Assembly: GCF_000974985.2 (NCBI RefSeq)
Contig: NZ_LAVA02000030.1
Span: 62,001-126,000, forward strand
From: Streptomyces mangrovisoli
GTDB taxonomy: Bacteria > Actinomycetota > Actinomycetes > Streptomycetales > Streptomycetaceae
Length of the DNA stretch: 64,000 bases
Direction of reading: 5' to 3'
The notes beneath the pieces were generated by a model, which worked only from the letters and a program-made list of their open reading frames with translations, made no database searches and was not told the origin of the DNA. This document shows positions 18,159-26,439 of this stretch, in pieces (positions within the stretch are counted from its first letter, which is position 1; every line of letters begins with the position of its first letter). A program made the position numbers and the translations under genes.

Positions 18159-19430
18159 ATGACGGACACCCAGTCCACCACCCCCGAGGCGACCGCCGCC
18201 GCGCCGACCCGGCGGTCGCTGATCGGCTGGGGCGGCGCCGGGCTCGCGCTCGGCGCCGCCGCGGCCGGCGGTGCCGTCGCGATGGCCCGCACCGGCAACG
18301 ACGTCGACCCGGCGGGCGCCGACACCGGCGCCGCGGTCGCCTTCCACGGCGCGCACCAGGCCGGCATCGCCACCGCCGTGCAGGACAGGCTGCACTTCGC
18401 CGCGTTCGACGTGAAGACCGACGACCGCGCCGAGTTCGTCCAGCTGATGAAGGACTGGACCGAGGCCGCGCGCCGCATGACGGCCGGGCGGACGGTCGGC
18501 GACGGCGCGTACGGCGGGCTCGCGGAGGCGCCGCCGGACGACACCGGTGAGGCGCTCGGCCTCAAGCCGTCCCGGCTGACCCTGACGATCGGCTTCGGCC
18601 CCGGGCTCTTCGACCGGTTCGGGCTGACGGGCCGGCGGCCCGAGGCGCTGGTCGACCTGCCGCAGTTCGCCGGGGACAACCTGGACAAGTCCCGCACCGG
18701 CGGCGACCTCTGCATCCAGGCCTGCGCGGACGACCCGCAGGTCGCGGTGCACGCGATCCGCAACCTCGCCCGCATCGGCTTCGGCAAGGTGGCCATCCGC
18801 TGGTCGCAGCTCGGCTTCGGCAAGACGTCGTCGACCACGCCGGACGCCCAGACCCCGCGCAACCTCATGGGGTTCAAGGACGGCACCCGCAACATCGCGG
18901 GCACCGAGACCGACCGGCTGAAGAAGTACGTCTGGGTCGGCGAGGGCGACGGCACCGCGTGGATGAACGGCGGGTCCTACCTGGTGGCCCGGCGCATCCG
19001 GATGGACATCGAGAGCTGGGACCGCACCTCGCTCCAGGAGCAGGAGGACGTGTTCGGCCGCGACAAGGGCACCGGCGCCCCGGTCGGCAAGGCCAAGGAG
19101 CACGACAAGCCGTTCCTGAAGGCGATGAAGCCCGACGCGCACGTCCGGCTCGCGCACCCCGACTCCAACGACGGGATCACCATCCTGCGCCGGGGCTACT
19201 CCTTCACCGACGGCACCGACGGCCTGGGCCGGCTCGACGCGGGCCTGTTCTTCCTGGCCTACATGCGTGACGTGCGCAAGGGGTTCATCCCGCTGCAGCG
19301 CAAGCTGTCCGCGCAGGACGCGCTCAACGAGTACATCCAGCACGTGGGTTCGGCGGTCTTCGCCGTGCCGCCGGGCGTCCGCGACCAGGACGACTGGTGG
19401 GGCCGGACGCTGCTGAGCGAGGAGGCGTAG
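18159..19430 (+). CDS. efeB: Deferrochelatase/peroxidase EfeB (DyP-type), Tat-exported
   Basis: A 423-residue dye-decolourising peroxidase with a twin-arginine signal (PTRRSLIGWGGAGLALGAAAAGGA). The family heme-pocket motif GFKDGTRN (near 228-235) carries the distal Asp. The proximal His lies in the C-terminal half, probably in the VRLAHPDSN region. EfeB proteins oxidise iron for EfeU and have been reported to remove iron from heme without opening the ring. AAGGG precedes ATG 18159. Its stop is two bases before the efeU GTG, so the genes are one unit. Confidence 0.95.
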   Translation: MTDTQSTTPEATAAAPTRRSLIGWGGAGLALGAAAAGGAVAMARTGNDVDPAGADTGAAVAFHGAHQAGIATAVQDRLHFAAFDVKTDDRAEFVQLMKDWTEAARRMTAGRTVGDGAYGGLAEAPPDDTGEALGLKPSRLTLTIGFGPGLFDRFGLTGRRPEALVDLPQFAGDNLDKSRTGGDLCIQACADDPQVAVHAIRNLARIGFGKVAIRWSQLGFGKTSSTTPDAQTPRNLMGFKDGTRNIAGTETDRLKKYVWVGEGDGTAWMNGGSYLVARRIRMDIESWDRTSLQEQEDVFGRDKGTGAPVGKAKEHDKPFLKAMKPDAHVRLAHPDSNDGITILRRGYSFTDGTDGLGRLDAGLFFLAYMRDVRKGFIPLQRKLSAQDALNEYIQHVGSAVFAVPPGVRDQDDWWGRTLLSEEA

Positions 19431-19432
19431 CC

Positions 19433-20305
19433 GTGTTCTCCAACTATCTGATCGGTCTGCGGGAGGGGCTGGAGGCCAGCCTCGTCGTCTGCATCCTGAT
19501 CGCCTACCTGGTCAAGACCGACCGCCGGGACGCCCTCAAGCCGATCTGGGCCGGCATCGCGATCGCGGTGACCATCGCCCTGGCCTTCGGCTGCGTCCTC
19601 GAATTCGGTTCGCAGGAAATGACGTTCAAGGCGCAGGAAGGCCTCGGCGGCTCGCTGTCGGTCGTCGCCGTCGGCCTGGTGACCTGGATGGTCTTCTGGA
19701 TGCGGCGCACCGCCCGGTTCCTCAAGGCGGAGCTGCACGGCAAGCTGGACGCGGCCCTGTCCATGGGCACCGGCGCGCTCGTCGCGACCGCGTTCCTCGC
19801 CGTGGGCCGCGAGGGCCTGGAGACCGCGCTGTTCGTGTGGGCGTCCGTGCACGCCGCCTCCGACGGCACCCCGCGCCCGCTGGTCGGGGTCGGACTCGGC
19901 CTGCTGACCGCGGTGTTCCTCGGCTGGCTGTTCTACCGCGGCGCGATCAGGATCAACCTGGCGAAGTTCTTCACCTGGACCGGCGGGATGCTGGTCGTGG
20001 TCGCGGCGGGCGTCCTCGCCTACGGCTTCCACGACCTCCAGGAGGCCAACATCCTCCCCGGGCTCACGGACCTCGCGTTCGACATCAGCGGCACGATCCC
20101 GCCGGACAGCTGGTACGGCACGCTGCTGAAGGGCGTGTTCAACTTCCAGCCCGACCCGACGGTCCTGCAAGTCACGGTGTGGCTGCTGTACCTGGTCCCG
20201 GCACTCGCGCTGTTCCTCGCCCCGGTAGGGTTCCCCTCCGGGAAGGGGAAGGTGAAGGCACCCAATGACCAGGGATCGCAGCCCTCGCAGGCTTCACAGG
20301 CGTGA
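19433..20305 (+). CDS. efeU: EfeU/FTR1-family iron permease
   Basis: A 290-residue membrane protein with seven likely helices and two REGLE iron-binding motifs (LREGLEASLV near residue 10, GREGLETALF in the fourth helix). FTR1-type permeases take up Fe3+ produced by a partner peroxidase. GTG 19433 has GAGGAGG in front and starts directly at MFSNYLIGLREGLE; a longer reading from 19397 is unlikely. The 3' end overlaps the next gene by 41 bp. Confidence 0.95.
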   Translation: MFSNYLIGLREGLEASLVVCILIAYLVKTDRRDALKPIWAGIAIAVTIALAFGCVLEFGSQEMTFKAQEGLGGSLSVVAVGLVTWMVFWMRRTARFLKAELHGKLDAALSMGTGALVATAFLAVGREGLETALFVWASVHAASDGTPRPLVGVGLGLLTAVFLGWLFYRGAIRINLAKFFTWTGGMLVVVAAGVLAYGFHDLQEANILPGLTDLAFDISGTIPPDSWYGTLLKGVFNFQPDPTVLQVTVWLLYLVPALALFLAPVGFPSGKGKVKAPNDQGSQPSQASQA

Positions 20306-21266
20306 TCGGAACGCGCTCATGGCGGTCTCGCTGACCGCCATGACGCTCTCGGCGAGCGGATGCGTGGTGGTGCACGGGGAGCGCGAGGTGCTCCCCACCA
20401 CCACCCGCGCCGAAGCCGCCGTCGCGCTACGGCAGTTCACCACCGCGTACAACAAGGCCGACAAGGCGTACGACAGTTCCCTGGACGCCGGCCATGTCAC
20501 CGGCGCACTCGCCGACATCGACGGCGCCCGGCTCAAGGCGGGGCACGCCAACAACCCCAAGGGCAACGCGTCGCACAGCCCGCTGACGCTGACCGACGTG
20601 ACGTACACGATCCCCAAGAAGGCCGGCTGGCCCCGGTGGTTCCTCGCGGACGCCAAGGGCAACAAGGGCGGGGACGCGCGCTGGCTGCTGGTCTTCACCC
20701 GCAGCTCGCTGAACGAGCCCTTCAAGGTGGCGTACCTGACGCTCGTCGCGCCGGACGCCGTGCCGAAGTTCGCGAAGGACAAGGACGGCTGGGCCGAGGC
20801 CGTGCCCGCGAACAGCACGGACCTGTCGGTGACGCCGACCGGTCTGAGCCAGGACTACGCGACGTATCTGGCCCATGGCAGCGACACGTTCGCCTCCGGC
20901 ACGCACACCACGGGCTGGCGGTCGCTGCGGGCGAAGGCGGCCCGCAAGCCGGGGCTCGCCACGCAGTACATCGACGAGCCGCTGACGAGCGGTGACTACG
21001 CGCCGTTGGCGCTGCGCACGGCGGACGGCGGCGCGTGCGTCTTCTTCACCACGCGGTACTTCGCCAAGGAGACGGCCGCGGCGGGCACGTCGGTGCCGTC
21101 GCCCGGGGCCGACGTCGTGGCGCTGACCAAGGGCGAGATCAAGCAGACCCTGACGATGCAGTTCGTCTCCAACGAGGTCGCCCTGGACCCGGCGAAGGGG
21201 TCGAAGACGGCCCGGGTCTCGATACTCGGCCGCATCGAGGGAATGACCTCAGCCGAAGGCGCGTGA
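20265..21266 (+). CDS. Putative lipoprotein translationally coupled to efeU
   Basis: A 333-residue protein with a positively charged n-region (RRLHRRDRN), a hydrophobic core and the lipobox LSASGC (Cys near 33). The mature part contains TRAEAAVALRQFTTAYNKADKAYD, a helical start, then a mixed beta domain. I recognise no characterised family. It overlaps efeU by 41 bp and is the last gene of the efeOBU unit, so it may act in surface iron handling. ATG 20265 has GAAGG-rich sequence upstream; an internal ATG at 20319 would lose the charged n-region. Confidence 0.85.
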   Translation: MTRDRSPRRLHRRDRNALMAVSLTAMTLSASGCVVVHGEREVLPTTTRAEAAVALRQFTTAYNKADKAYDSSLDAGHVTGALADIDGARLKAGHANNPKGNASHSPLTLTDVTYTIPKKAGWPRWFLADAKGNKGGDARWLLVFTRSSLNEPFKVAYLTLVAPDAVPKFAKDKDGWAEAVPANSTDLSVTPTGLSQDYATYLAHGSDTFASGTHTTGWRSLRAKAARKPGLATQYIDEPLTSGDYAPLALRTADGGACVFFTTRYFAKETAAAGTSVPSPGADVVALTKGEIKQTLTMQFVSNEVALDPAKGSKTARVSILGRIEGMTSAEGA

Positions 21267-21329
21267 GCGCTCCGCTGGGGGGGCGGGCGACGGCGGGTCG
21301 GTTACCGGGTGCGGGCACGTCCCGGCCGC

Positions 21330-21551
21330 TCGCGCAGTTCCCCGCGCCCCTTTCGGGGGCGTCCCGGTCACCGTGCCCCGAAAGGGGCGCGGGGAACTGC
21401 GCGGGCAACCACGACGCACTCGCACCCGACAGCCCACCCCGGCCCGGCCGCCACCGACAGGGGCGCGGGGAACTGCGCGGGCAACCACGACGAACCCGCA
21501 GGCAACAACCAAGCCCAAGGCCCCCTTCAGGGGCGCGGGGAACTGCGCGAC
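21330..21551. repeat. Four REP-like elements
   Basis: This fills the gene-free stretch 21267-21573. One minus copy (21330-21350) is followed by three plus copies (about 21384-21405, 21461-21482, 21531-21551) separated by ACCACGACG-type flanks. No ORF with streptomycete codon bias is seen. Confidence 0.85.
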
Positions 21552-21573
21552 TCCGGCCGAGCCGCCCGCAGGG

Positions 21574-22305
21574 TCACCCGTGGCGGAGCGGCCACGCCTG
21601 CGAAGCCGTATGCGTCTCCGCATGGCGCGCGCACGCGTCCGTGAGGGTTTCCAGCAGCGTCAGCGGATCGGGCAGCGCGTGCTCGGGGCCGCGCACCCAG
21701 CGCACGCCGCGGTCGTCGTCACCGGGCAGCCGGGCCGGGGGCACCAGGACGTAGGAGCCGCGGCAGTGCCAGCGCAGGCCCGGGTGCTCGTCCATCGTCT
21801 CGGGGTGGCAGTCCAGCTCGCACGGCCACCACTCGTCCTCGTCCTCGGGGGTGCCGCGGGTGAGGGTGAAGAAGAGCAGGCGCCCGTCGTCGCTCTCCGC
21901 GACCGGGCCGACCTCCACGCCGCCGTCGAGCAGCCGCTCCAGCGCCTCGCGCCCGGCCTCCAGCGGCACGTCGAGGACGTCGTGGGTCATGCCGGTCGCG
22001 GTGATGAAGTTGGCCTGCGGCTGATGCCGGGCCCAGCGCTCGACCTGCGCGCGGTCGGTGGTCGACTGGGTCTGCCAGGCGAAGGACACCGGATGCCGGC
22101 CGGGGGTGGGACAGCCGACGCGGACGCAGGAGCAGCGGTCACCGGCCGGGTGCGCGGCGGGCGCCAGGGGCAGTCCGGCAGCGGCGGCGGCGAGCAGCAG
22201 GGCCTCACGGCCGCCCTCGTCGGCGGTCTCCTTCGGGCGGCGTCCACGCAGCCACTGGGAGATCCTGCCCTGCCGGCCGGACCGGCCGCCGAACGTCGCG
22301 CTCAT
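21574..22305 (-). CDS. Bifunctional DNA primase/polymerase (prim-pol) domain protein
   Basis: A 243-residue protein with the N-terminal primase-polymerase-like domain found in many actinobacterial chromosomal proteins. Recognisable parts are ALLLAAAAAGLPLAPA, the Cys cluster CSCVRVGCPTPGRHP, the WARHQPQANFITATG segment and GLRWHCRGSYVLVPPA. There is no helicase domain and no replication or mobile-element context, so a role in plasmid-type replication is not indicated. Function in the host is unknown. ATG 22305 has AAGGTGGGA rather far upstream. Confidence 0.82.
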   Translation of the reverse strand: MSATFGGRSGRQGRISQWLRGRRPKETADEGGREALLLAAAAAGLPLAPAAHPAGDRCSCVRVGCPTPGRHPVSFAWQTQSTTDRAQVERWARHQPQANFITATGMTHDVLDVPLEAGREALERLLDGGVEVGPVAESDDGRLLFFTLTRGTPEDEDEWWPCELDCHPETMDEHPGLRWHCRGSYVLVPPARLPGDDDRGVRWVRGPEHALPDPLTLLETLTDACARHAETHTASQAWPLRHG

Positions 22306-22457
22306 GAACTAATGATCCCACCTTCGCGGACCGCACGAGACCGAAGCACCCGCGGTCAGGGGTGGGACGAGACACATCAGCGCGCCGGATCGGCGGCCAT
22401 CGAATCCTTTGTCCGGATACCGCGGGGCGGAATCGACAGCAATGCGTGCACGCGGCG

Positions 22458-23546
22458 TCACGCCCGCGGGTCCGACGAGCCCGACGAGTCCGACGGGTCC
22501 GACGGGTCGGCCGGGTCGGACTCGTCGGCCGGGCCGGCCGGGGGCCAGGCGTCGCCCCAGTCCGCGTCGCGGGCCGCCTTGTAGAGGTCGCCGTGGCGCT
22601 TGGTGACGGTGCTGCGGGCGATCCGCTCCCCGTCCGGTCCCCCGCCCTCGGGGCCCGGCTCGCACAGGTCCAGGAGGACCTGGCCCTTGCGGATCTGCGG
22701 GCGGCGCACGACGCGGGCGGCGGCGGGCGCGACCGGGAAGCGGGCCGCGGCGACGTAGCTGAACTTCTCGTCCTCGTAGGGGAGGGAGCCGCCCTTGACC
22801 TGCCGGTGCAGCGAGGACCGGGCGACGCGGGCGGAGAAGTGGCACCAGTCCGTGCCGGGCACGATCGGACAGGCGGCGCTGTGCGGGCAGGGCGCGGCGA
22901 TCCGGAACCCGGCGGCGATCAGCCGGTCGCGGGCCTCGATGACGCGGGCGTAGCCGTCGGGGGTGCCGGCCTCGACGATCACGACGGCCTGCGCGGCGGC
23001 CGCGGCGGCGTCGACGAGGCTGCGCCGGTCGGCCTCGGTCAGCTCGTTGAGGACGTACGACACCGTCACGAGATCGGTGCTCTCGATGGTGAGCGCCGAT
23101 CCGATCCGAGAGCGCTGCCAGCGGGCGTCGCGCAGCGCCGGGTTGGCGGCGGCGATCTCCCGGCCGAGGGCGAGCGCGGGCTCGGCCCAGTCGAGCACGG
23201 TCACCGGCCGCGCCCCGGCCCAGGTGGCGGCCACCGCCCAGGTCGCCGCGCCGGTCCCGCCGCCGACGTCGACATGCCCGCCGGGCGTCCAGTCGGGCAC
23301 GGCGTCCGCGAACGCCTCCAGCGCCGCGCGCACCGCCTCGAAGGTCGCCGGCATCCGGTAGGCGGCGTAGGCGGCGACGTCCGCGCGGTCGCGCAGGATC
23401 GGGGCGTCGGTCGGGGTGGCGCCCCGGTAGTTGGCGATCAGCCGCTCGACGGCCTGCGCGGCCTGCCGGGCGGGCAGCCCGTCCAGCAGCCCCGCGAGGG
23501 CTGCGCGCAGGGTCTCGGCGGGGGATACGGGGGCTGGCGCGTTCAC
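22458..23546 (-). CDS. Rsm22-like small-ribosomal-subunit methyltransferase
   Basis: A 362-residue SAM-dependent methyltransferase. The SAM motif is GHVDVGGGTGAATWA (near 95), with the post-I Asp in VTVLDWAEPAL. Four Cys in CPHSAACP, DWCHFS and LLDLCEPG match the cysteine set that binds an Fe-S cluster in Rsm22/METTL17 proteins. The C-terminus ends in a repetitive DPSDPSDSSGSSDP tail encoded by a GACGGGTCC-like microsatellite (22473-22540). The start is GTG 23546. The role is in 30S assembly or rRNA modification by homology; activity is unproven for many members. Confidence 0.88.
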   Translation of the reverse strand: MNAPAPVSPAETLRAALAGLLDGLPARQAAQAVERLIANYRGATPTDAPILRDRADVAAYAAYRMPATFEAVRAALEAFADAVPDWTPGGHVDVGGGTGAATWAVAATWAGARPVTVLDWAEPALALGREIAAANPALRDARWQRSRIGSALTIESTDLVTVSYVLNELTEADRRSLVDAAAAAAQAVVIVEAGTPDGYARVIEARDRLIAAGFRIAAPCPHSAACPIVPGTDWCHFSARVARSSLHRQVKGGSLPYEDEKFSYVAAARFPVAPAAARVVRRPQIRKGQVLLDLCEPGPEGGGPDGERIARSTVTKRHGDLYKAARDADWGDAWPPAGPADESDPADPSDPSDSSGSSDPRA

Positions 23547-23639
23547 CCAGAGATTCTAAGAGAACCCCCGGGCAAGAACGCTCCCCCGCGAGCGACCCCC
23601 GCTGCCACGAAGACCGGCCGCCAGCCTGCGACTGCATCG

Positions 23640-23806
23640 TGGCCGCTCGCGCAGTTCCCCGCGCCCCTTTGGGGCGCCTGGTGGGCCGTGCCCCAAAGGG
23701 GCGCGGGGAACGGCGCGCCCAGCCACGACGGCCCGGCAGTCGACCGACAACCCGCACGACCGTGCCCCGAAAGGGGCGCGGGGAACTGCGCGAGCAACCA
23801 CGACGG
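23640..23806. repeat. Three REP-like elements
   Basis: The gap 23547-23852 contains one minus copy (about 23648-23671) and two plus copies (23697-23725, 23771-23800), including facing stems CCCCTTTGGGGC and GCCCCAAAGGGGC. Nothing else is seen. Confidence 0.85.
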
Positions 23807-23852
23807 CCCGACGGCCGACCGCCGACCCCGTCCCCCGCCCCACGGCACGTGG

Positions 23853-24983
23853 TCAGCGCCCGCGAACCGCCCGCGCCAACCGCGTACCCGCCGCCGCCCG
23901 CGGCCCACTGTCCGGAGCCCGCCGCCGCGGATGCACGGTGTTGGCCAGCAGCACCAGATACGTGTCGGTCACCGGATCCAGCACCAGCGACGTACCCGTG
24001 AACCCCGTGTGGCCCGCGGCCCCGCGCCCCGCCAGCTCGCCCATGAACCACGGCTGGTCGACGGCGAAGCCGAGGCCCGGCGGGGTGAGCAGCAGCTCCA
24101 CGAAGTCGGGGCCGAGGATGCGGGCGGGGCCGTAGGAGCCGCCCGCGAGCAGGGTGCGGCAGAACACGGCGAGGTCGCGGCCGGTCGAGAAGAGGCCCGC
24201 GTGCCCGGCCACCCCGCCGAGCGCCCACGCGTTCTCGTCGTGCACCACGCCCCGCAGCATCCGCCGGTCCACCTTGGCCCAGGGCCGCCGCTGGTCCTCG
24301 GTGGCCGCCGCGCCGGGGCTCGGCCCGAAGTCGGTCGCGGTCATCCCGAGCGGCCGGGTGATGCCGTCGTGGATCAGGACGTCGAGCGTGCGGCCGGTGA
24401 CGCGCTCCAGGACGAACTGGAGCAGCAGCATGTTGAGGTCGGAGTAGAGATAGCCGCCCGCCTCGCCGGACGGCGGCTCCGCGCGCAGCATCTCCATCCG
24501 CTCGGCGTCGTCCGCGCACTCGTACAGCGGCAGTTCCGGGCGCAGCCCGGAAGTGTGGGTGAGCAGCTGCCGCACGGTGATGCCGTGCCGGGCGGCCGCG
24601 CGGAACTCCGGCAGGTACGCCCCCACGCGGGCGTCGATGCCGAGGGTGCCGCGCTCGATCTGCTGCATGGCGGCGACGGCCGTGAACAGTTTGGTGAGCG
24701 AGGCGAGGTCGAAGGGCGTGCCGACGGTCATCGGCACCCGGGCCCGCGCGGGCAGGTCGACGCCCCGGTCGCTCTCCTCGTCGTAGGAGGCGTACCGCAC
24801 GGCCCAGCCCGCGGCCGCCTCCACGGCGACGACGGGCCCGCGCCCGGCGACCACGACGACGCCCGCCGCCCAGGGGCGGTCGCCGGTGGTGAGGGCGCGG
24901 ACCTCGTGGACGAGGCGATGCAGTTCTCCCGGGTCGAGCCCGGCCCGCTCCGGTGTGTCGTTGCGGAGTCTCGGCGCGCTCAG
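23853..24983 (-). CDS. Class C beta-lactamase-like serine hydrolase, probable CTG start
   Basis: A 376-residue serine hydrolase of the beta-lactamase/penicillin-binding fold. The nucleophile motif SLTK sits in FDLASLTKLFTAV, the Tyr motif is YSDLN, and the third motif is HTGFTG. There is no signal peptide. No ATG, GTG or TTG lies at the expected N-terminus. The best start is CTG 24983, which overlaps the upstream stop as CTGA with GGGGAGG just in front, giving LSAPRLRNDTPERAG. In-frame GTG/TTG codons inside the upstream gene are less likely. It may be a peptidase or esterase linked to cell-wall or peptide metabolism. Confidence 0.85.
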   Translation of the reverse strand: MSAPRLRNDTPERAGLDPGELHRLVHEVRALTTGDRPWAAGVVVVAGRGPVVAVEAAAGWAVRYASYDEESDRGVDLPARARVPMTVGTPFDLASLTKLFTAVAAMQQIERGTLGIDARVGAYLPEFRAAARHGITVRQLLTHTSGLRPELPLYECADDAERMEMLRAEPPSGEAGGYLYSDLNMLLLQFVLERVTGRTLDVLIHDGITRPLGMTATDFGPSPGAAATEDQRRPWAKVDRRMLRGVVHDENAWALGGVAGHAGLFSTGRDLAVFCRTLLAGGSYGPARILGPDFVELLLTPPGLGFAVDQPWFMGELAGRGAAGHTGFTGTSLVLDPVTDTYLVLLANTVHPRRRAPDSGPRAAAGTRLARAVRGR

Positions 24984-26332
24984 CTGTCCTCCCCGAAGCC
25001 CTCGGCCTCGCTGGAGCGGGGGGTGAGCCCGCTCTCCGTGCCCGTACGTGTGTTCCAAGGACGGCACATTCCCATGAAGCAGCCCAGCGCCACCAGTGCG
25101 GCCACCAGCTGGACCACGGCCATGGGTACGGCCGTGTCCTCGCCGGCGATCCCGACGAGCGGGGAGGCGACCGCGCCGATGAGGAAGGAGGAGGTGCCGA
25201 GGAGCGCGGAGGCGGAGCCGGCCGCGTGCCGGGTGCGCAGCAGGGCGAGGGTCTGCGCGTTGGGCAGGGTCAGGCCCATCGCGGACATCAGGACGAACAG
25301 CGCGGCGGCCACCGGGACGAGGCCCGCGTCGCCAAGAGCGCCCGTCGCGAGCAGCAGCAGCGCGCCCGCGGCCAGGGTGATCACGACGAGCCCGGCGCCG
25401 AGGACCCGCTCCAGCGGCACCCGGCCGACCAGCAGCTTGCCGTTGACCTGCCCGGCGGCCAGCAGGCCGACGGAGTTGATCCCGAACAGCAGGCTGTACG
25501 TCTGCGGGGAGGCGCCGTAGATCTCCTGCACCACGAACGGGGAGGCGGAGATGTAGGCGAACAGGGCGGCGAAGGCGAAGCCGCCCGCGAGGGTGTAGCC
25601 GGCGAACGGCAGGTCGGCGAGGAGGCCGCGCATGGCGCGGACCGCGTGGGCGGCTCCCCCGGAGTGCCGGGCGGCGGGCGGCAGCGTCTCGGGCAGCCGG
25701 GCCCAGACCAGCGCGGTCAGCAGCGCGCCGACCACGGTGAGGACCGCGAACACGCCCCGCCAGTCGGTCACGCGCAGGATCTGCCCGCCGATCAGCGGCG
25801 CCACGATCGGCGCGACCCCGGATATCAGCATCAGGGTGGAGAAGAAGCGGGCCATCGCCACGCCGTCGTAGAGGTCGCGGACCACGGCCCGCGCGATCAC
25901 TATGCCCGCGGCGCCCGCGAGGCCCTGCACGAGCCGGAGGGCGACGAGCAGTTGGACGTTCGGCGCGAGCGCGCACAGGGCGGTGGCGAGGACATAGACG
26001 GCGAGTCCGGCGAGCAGCGGGCGCCGGCGGCCCCAGCGGTCGCTCATCGGGCCCACCACCAGTTGCCCGAGCGCCATGCCGGCCAGGCAGGCGGTGAGGG
26101 TGAGCTGCACGGCCGCGGCGGGGGCGTGCAGGGTGCGGGTGACCTCCGGGAGCGCCGGGAGGTACATGTCCATCGACAGCGGCGGCGTGGCGGTCAGCCC
26201 GCCGAGCGCGAGGACGACGAGCAGCCCGACCCGCCGGCCCGGCACGGGCCCTGAAGGCGCCGGCCCGGTGGCCGACGGCCCGGCCACGGGTCGTGCGGTC
26301 GCTCCTCGCGGCGACTCCGCCCCCTCCGACAT
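24980..26332 (-). CDS. Bcr/CflA-family multidrug MFS transporter
   Basis: A 450-residue, 12-helix drug:proton antiporter. Family signatures are STDMYLP-like PLSMDMYLPALPEV, GPMSDRWGRRRPLL after helix 2 and the antiporter motif C region GVAPIVAPLIGG. A 30-residue hydrophilic leader precedes helix 1. Its stop overlaps the serine hydrolase start, so the two form an operon. The pairing suggests export of a compound or of peptide fragments, but the substrate is unknown. Confidence 0.92.
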   Translation of the reverse strand: MSEGAESPRGATARPVAGPSATGPAPSGPVPGRRVGLLVVLALGGLTATPPLSMDMYLPALPEVTRTLHAPAAAVQLTLTACLAGMALGQLVVGPMSDRWGRRRPLLAGLAVYVLATALCALAPNVQLLVALRLVQGLAGAAGIVIARAVVRDLYDGVAMARFFSTLMLISGVAPIVAPLIGGQILRVTDWRGVFAVLTVVGALLTALVWARLPETLPPAARHSGGAAHAVRAMRGLLADLPFAGYTLAGGFAFAALFAYISASPFVVQEIYGASPQTYSLLFGINSVGLLAAGQVNGKLLVGRVPLERVLGAGLVVITLAAGALLLLATGALGDAGLVPVAAALFVLMSAMGLTLPNAQTLALLRTRHAAGSASALLGTSSFLIGAVASPLVGIAGEDTAVPMAVVQLVAALVALGCFMGMCRPWNTRTGTESGLTPRSSEAEGFGEDS

Positions 26333-26439
26333 CGTTTCCCTCCCTCGGTCCGCCGACGGTGCCGCCGGCTCGATGCGCCACCTATGCTCTCAGCTCGTAC
26401 ACAGTGCCGAGGGTCGCAGGAGCGAGGGTGGGGTCCGGT

